From JBDRGX01 sp043817485 [NCBI: bacterium] (GTDB lineage Bacteria > JBDRGX01): a stretch of 12,141 bases of DNA. The stretch is taken from contig JBDRGX010000109.1 of the NCBI GenBank assembly GCA_043817485.1, positions 1 to 12,141 on the forward strand, written 5' to 3'. Position numbers and translations under genes: made by a program. Below, piece after piece: positions 7,537 to 12,141 of the stretch (position 1 is the first letter of the stretch; each line of letters starts with the position of its first letter). A model generated the notes under the pieces. The model searched no databases. It was not told the origin of the DNA and saw only the letters and a list, made by a program, of their open reading frames with translations.

Positions 7537-9136
7537 ATGAAAAAATTAAAACTACGATTGTTAATTTCTATAATTTTTTTTTATTAGTACATTTATGACT
7601 ATTCTTTGTACTGTTGATAATTTTGGAATTACTTTTGATGAACCTTGTTATTTTAAAGCTACTTATTTACATACAAAATGGATTGATTGTTTAAAAAATT
7701 CTTTTTTACATCATAATTACTTTCACCCTTTTTCTTCTTCTGTAATCTCAACTTACTGGGAACCTTTTCATAATCATCCTTCTTTTACTTTTTTTATTTC
7801 TAATTTTTTTTGGAATTTTTACCATAATAGTTTAGGAGACATAAAAAGTTATCGTTTATCTGGAGCCTTTTTTTTTGCTTTATTAATTTCTTCTGTTTTT
7901 ATGTTTGCATCAAAAATTTATGGAATAAAATCTGGTATTATTTCATCTTTAAGTTTATTATTATTACCAAGAGTTTTTGGAGATAGTTATCTTTTAGCAT
8001 TAGATATTCCTATTACTTGTATGTGGTTTCTCACAATATATGCTTTTTATAAAAGTTTCAATTTTTTGTTATGGAAAATTATTGCTGGAATATTATTTGG
8101 TTTTGCATTAGCTACAAAAATAAATGCTTTTTTAATTCCAATCCCTTTATTTATTTGGACACTTATTTATTATCGTAAAAGAAAATATTTAGTAAATAAT
8201 TTTCTTTGGTTTGGAATTATTGGATTTATAGTTTTTATTATTAGTTGGCCATGGCTATGGCATCAAACTTTTTTTAGATTAACAGAATATTTATTATTTC
8301 ACAAATCTCATTTTTATGTTTCTACTTATTATTTTGGAAAAGCTTATACTGTTCCTCCCTGGCATTATCCTTTTGTTATGACTTTAATTACAATTCCAAT
8401 TTCAATTTTGTTATTTATTTTAATAGGGTTGTTTCAAAAAAATAAATCTACTTCACAAATAAAAAATTTATTTATTTTAAATTTTTTAATACCTTTTTTA
8501 ATTAGTGCGTATCCTAAAATTCCAAAATATGATGGAGTTCGATTATTTATGTCAGTATTTCCTTTTATGACTATTTTTGCTGGAATTGGCTTTAATTTTT
8601 TTATAGAAAAATTAGAATTATTTTTTAAATTTATAAATAAAACAAAACTTTGGGTAATTTCAACAATTGTTTTTTTAATTATTAATATTTTTTTCTTGAT
8701 GCAAATTCATCCCTATGAGAGATCTTATTATAATTTTTTAATTGGAGGAACAAAAGGTGCCTATAAAAAAGGAATGGAAATAACTTATTGGAATGAACCT
8801 TTAACTTCTAAACCAATGATTGAATTTATAAATTCTTTAAAAGGCAATCAAATAAATATTTTAGTTCATGGTGGGTCTCCTTATCCACTTATTCTTTTAC
8901 AACATGCTAATTTGCTTAAAAAAAATATTAAATTTATTTCTAATTCTTCAAATGAAAGTTTTTTAAATGAAAAAAAAGAATGGGATTATTTTTTACTTAA
9001 TTGTCGTTTTGGATTTTTCAATGATAATGATTGGCAAATTTTTAAAAAGAAAAAACCAATTTTTTCTGTGAAATGCCAAAAAGTTCCTTTAGCACTTTTA
9101 TATACTAAAGAAGAAGTAAAAGACTTATTAAAATAA
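7537..9136 (+). CDS. PMT-like membrane glycosyltransferase (GT-C fold), frameshifted near its start
   Basis: Multi-helix membrane protein resembling the PMT/ArnT-type (GT-C) glycosyltransferases, which move sugars from a polyprenyl-phosphate carrier to protein, lipid or glycan; donor and acceptor are not predictable. ATG 7537 gives MKKLKLRLLISIIFF and then stops at TAG 7585. Removing one T from the T9 run 7574-7582 continues into MTILCTVDNFGITFDEPCYF, restoring a first signal-anchor helix and a 532-aa protein. The short version from ATG 7595 is 513 aa. The acidic pair in GITFDEP (D34-E35) just after helix 1 is where this fold places catalytic acid residues; HNHPSF, SWPWLWH and KYDGVRLFMSVFPF are also typical. 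About ten helices precede a soluble C-terminal part (GGTKGAYKKGMEITYWNEP onward). The stop overlaps an ATG at 9136. Confidence 0.85.
7574..7582 (+). other. T9 run at the glycosyltransferase frame break
   Basis: Nine T residues where one extra base appears to separate the start MKKLKLRLLISIIFF from the main frame. The polarity is opposite to the two poly(A) breaks elsewhere in the window. Confidence 0.5.
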
Positions 9137-9147
9137 TGGAGGAATGG

Positions 9148-10164
9148 ATGAATTCAGAAATGTTTTATAAAGATGCTGGTGTTAATATAAATAGAGCAAA
9201 TGAATCTAATGAATTAATAAAAGGGTTTATAAAATCTACTTTTACTTCTAATGTTCTTTCTAATTTTGGAAGTTTTGGAGGACTTTTTGAAATTGATATT
9301 GCAAAATATAAAAATCCAGTTTTAGTTTCAAGCACTGATGGAGTAGGTACAAAAATAAAAATATCTATAATGATGAATAAATATTCTACTATAGGGATTG
9401 ATTTAGTTTCTCATTCTGTAAATGATATTTTAGTTCAAGGAGCATCTCCTTTATTTTTTCTTGATTATATAGGAATGGGGCAATTAGAACCTAATTTAAT
9501 AGCTGAAATAGTAAAAGGCTTATCTATTGGATGCAAAGAAGTAGGTTGTGCTTTAATAGGTGGAGAAACAGCAGAAATGCCATCTATTTATCAAAAAGGA
9601 GATTATGATTTAGTTGGATGTATAATAGGTATAGTTGAAAAAAACAAAATAATTACTGGAGAAAAAATTAAAGAAGGTGATGTAATTATTGGGTTAAATT
9701 CTAATGGTCTACATACAAATGGTTACTCTTTAGCTCGAAAAATTTTATTTGAAAAAATGAAATATAAAATAGATACTTTTATTCCAGAATTGAATACAAC
9801 TATTGGAGAAGAATTACTTAAAACACATACTTGTTATAGCAAAATTATTTTACCTTTATTAGATGAATATGAAATAAAAGGAATTGCTCATATTACAGGT
9901 GGTGGTTTTATAGATAATATTCCTCGTATTTTACCAAATGTTTCTGCTAAAATATTTAAAGGAACTTGGCAAATTTTACCTATTTTTGATTTACTTCAAA
10001 AACTTGGACAAGTGCCAGAATTAGAAATGTATCGCACTTTTAATATGGGTATTGGTTTAGTAATAATAGTTGATCCTAAAATTAGTGATAAAATTTTAGA
10101 ATTAACAAATGGCAAAATAATTGGAGAAATAGTTCAAGGTACAGGAAAAGTTGAAATAGTATAA
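9148..10164 (+). CDS. purM: Phosphoribosylformylglycinamidine cyclo-ligase (AIR synthetase)
   Basis: Cytoplasmic enzyme of de novo purine synthesis; it closes the imidazole ring of FGAM with ATP to give aminoimidazole ribonucleotide. It is 338 aa, full length. Motifs are YKDAGVNI (7-14), SSTDGVGTK (61-69), HSVNDILVQGASPLFFLDY (89-107), GGETAEMP (138-145), LNSNGLHTNGYSLAR (183-197) and HITGGGF (248-254), then FNMGIGL near the end. The start is ATG 9148 with GGAGG at 9138-9142, 5 nt upstream. An in-frame ATG at 9136 overlaps the preceding stop (TAATG), would add MEEW and has no SD. It lies in tight series with the glycosyltransferase, though the two are functionally unrelated; no other pur gene is in the window. 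Confidence 0.96.
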   Translation: MNSEMFYKDAGVNINRANESNELIKGFIKSTFTSNVLSNFGSFGGLFEIDIAKYKNPVLVSSTDGVGTKIKISIMMNKYSTIGIDLVSHSVNDILVQGASPLFFLDYIGMGQLEPNLIAEIVKGLSIGCKEVGCALIGGETAEMPSIYQKGDYDLVGCIIGIVEKNKIITGEKIKEGDVIIGLNSNGLHTNGYSLARKILFEKMKYKIDTFIPELNTTIGEELLKTHTCYSKIILPLLDEYEIKGIAHITGGGFIDNIPRILPNVSAKIFKGTWQILPIFDLLQKLGQVPELEMYRTFNMGIGLVIIVDPKISDKILELTNGKIIGEIVQGTGKVEIV

Positions 10165-10244
10165 TATTAATTTTCAATTTTCAATTTGTAATTTAAATGT
10201 TTTTCCCGATATACAAAAAAAATTTTCAATTGAAGAATTTCCTA

Positions 10245-10257
10245 ACCCCGAAGGGGT
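10245..10257 (+). repeat. Hairpin element ACCCC-GAA-GGGGT, copy a
   Basis: 5-bp GC-rich stem with a GAA loop, strikingly GC-rich for this genome, followed by GAT and ATTATTGTAG (10261-10270). The same 10-mer, at the same spacing, follows the hairpin at 11764-11777 on the minus strand. Confidence 0.65.
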
Positions 10258-10298
10258 GATATTATTGTAGCAAAACAGTACCAAAACAGGCAATCTCA

Positions 10299-10311
10299 AC
10301 CCCGAAGGGGT
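10299..10311 (+). repeat. Hairpin element ACCCC-GAA-GGGGT, copy b
   Basis: Identical 13-nt core to copy a, preceded by CA and followed by GACATTATTTATGAA. Copies a and b share orientation and are 54 nt apart start to start. Confidence 0.65.
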
Positions 10312-10348
10312 GACATTATTTATGAAGGATTTTGGATTTGATCATTTA

Positions 10349-10376
10349 TTGGCATAGTTATAACATATGTGAGAAT
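10349..10376 (+). promoter_or_regulatory. Possible tgt promoter
   Basis: TTGGCA (10349-10354), 16-nt spacer, GAGAAT (10371-10376) preceded by TGT, an extended -10 arrangement. An alternative is ATAACA (10360-10365) with TATAAA (10383-10388), 17-nt spacer. Neither is decisive in such AT-rich DNA. Confidence 0.3.
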
Positions 10377-10387
10377 TTAGGGTATAA

Positions 10388-11548
<1,161 letters not shown>

Positions 11549-11750
11549 TATAAATTATTTTAATACAGATAATATATTTCAAATAAAATTTATTTAAACT
11601 AAATTGCAATTAAAAGAATAGTAATAATTAAAAATCCGAAATTCAAAACAATAAAAAAAAATTTAAACTACAACGAACAGGGACAAAGCTACTGTTCTAC
11701 GATACTATATCAAAATTCGAAACAATGAAAAAATTAAATGGAAAATTTTA

Positions 11751-11815
11751 CTACAATAATGCCACCCCCTTCAGGGTTAATTCTTTGTTCCCATCCATTT
11801 GCTTCGGGGGTTAGA
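11751..11815 (-). repeat. CCCC/GGGG elements, minus-strand copies
   Basis: On the minus strand, AACCCT-GAA-GGGGGT (11778-11764), then GGC and ATTATTGTAG (11760-11751), is the reverse-oriented relative of the hairpin at 10245-10270. Just upstream on that strand, CTAACCCCCGAAGC (11813-11800) carries the left half of the same core without its GGGG partner, so it is a degenerate or different member. Confidence 0.55.
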
Positions 11816-12007
11816 ATTATCGGTAGAAATCTTCGTATTTATTTCAAATTGAAAAATTCAAATTAAAAATTAAAAATAAATTGCCAAAAATTATAATTTT
11901 TCATTTCCCATTTTCAATTTATTCTGATGTCCCATTTGGTAAGGACGAATGCTGTGCCCGTGTTGTTGTAAATGGCAATTTATGGAGACTGTGTCGTAAT
12001 TAGAAAT

Positions 12008-12040
12008 TTGGCATGAGAAGTATACAACATGTTGTGCCAA
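12008..12040. repeat. Nested palindrome
   Basis: TTGGCA (12008-12013) and TGCCAA (12035-12040) form 6-bp arms. Inside and touching the right arm is the perfect 12-bp palindrome ACAACATGTTGT (12024-12035). It could be an operator or a hairpin; no adjacent gene is visible in the window to decide. Confidence 0.4.
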
Positions 12041-12095
12041 TATTAGCAATAAATACTATATATGGGATAGTTTTGCCATTAATTATCAATTGTAT

Positions 12096-12129
12096 ATATA
12101 AAGACTTAAATTAGTTGATATAAAGACTT
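12096..12129 (+). repeat. 12-bp direct repeat ATATAAAGACTT
   Basis: Exact copies at 12096-12107 and 12118-12129, 22 bp start to start, i.e. about two helical turns. This spacing suits a tandem protein-binding site upstream of a gene beyond the window edge, but that is speculative. Confidence 0.45.
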
Positions 12130-12141
12130 GACTCTATTCAT

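Larger units (their letters stand above)
11549..12141. other. 593-nt noncoding tail with repeat fragments
   Basis: I find no gene, tRNA or transposase. In order: AT-rich sequence sharing 18 bp (11618-11635) with 1963-1980 inverted; an inverted repeat GAACAG/CTGTTC (11675-11697); two GC-rich C/G-run elements (11764-11815); AT-rich sequence sharing 19 bp (11837-11855) with 1894-1912; a degenerate ATGTCCCAT element (about 11927-11950); and a final stretch with a palindrome and a 12-bp direct repeat. Confidence 0.7.

Noticed and set aside
10245-10311. Possible CRISPR-like array (two identical 13-nt cores)
   Set aside because: Only two copies with a short hairpin core, no third repeat, unequal flanks and no cas gene; better read as dispersed hairpin elements.
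11549-12141. tRNA or small coding gene in the tail
   Set aside because: No cloverleaf, CCA end or conserved T-loop found, and short frames end within a few codons.

Overview
The window is a stretch of a very AT-rich bacterial chromosome (about a quarter G+C by eye). IF2, NusA, PrmC, PncC/CinA, PurM and Tgt are all bacterial in type. I cannot name the lineage. The low G+C, short homopolymer-rich genes and repeat-filled intergenic gaps suggest an uncultivated low-GC bacterium, but that is inference.

Left part (1-1976, + strand): a 10-TM EamA/DMT transporter gene, frameshifted in a poly(A) stretch, overlaps the start of prmC (release-factor glutamine methyltransferase) by 4 nt. prmC is followed by a weak hairpin plus T8 and by a repeat-like noncoding spacer.

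Middle (1977-6661): nusA-infB is transcribed leftward and a small EamA/SMR membrane protein plus a TGS-domain GTPase rightward. They diverge from a compact region with two consensus-like promoters whose -35 boxes form one palindrome. The GTPase gene loses its C-terminal TGS domain through a one-base frameshift in an A8 run.

Right part (7051-11548, + strand): pncC/cinA C-terminal-type amidase, a PMT-like membrane glycosyltransferase (frameshifted in a T9 run just after its start), purM, then tgt. The first three are tightly packed (3 nt between pncC and the glycosyltransferase, 11 nt before the preferred purM start) and probably form one transcript. tgt follows a 271-nt spacer.

The gaps at 1824-1976, 6662-7050, 10165-10435 and 11549-12141 hold related noncoding sequence. 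One class is an AT-rich repeat in several orientations, with exact shared words of 18-24 bp. The other is short GC-richer hairpins (cores such as CCCCGAAGGGG and TGTCCCTATGGGACA), two of which carry an exact ATTATTGTAG tail. No CRISPR array, transposase, tRNA or rRNA was recognised. The genes are conserved housekeeping or transport genes. The more interesting signals are the three homopolymer frameshifts and the dispersed repeats; I see no clear evidence of a new multi-gene system.
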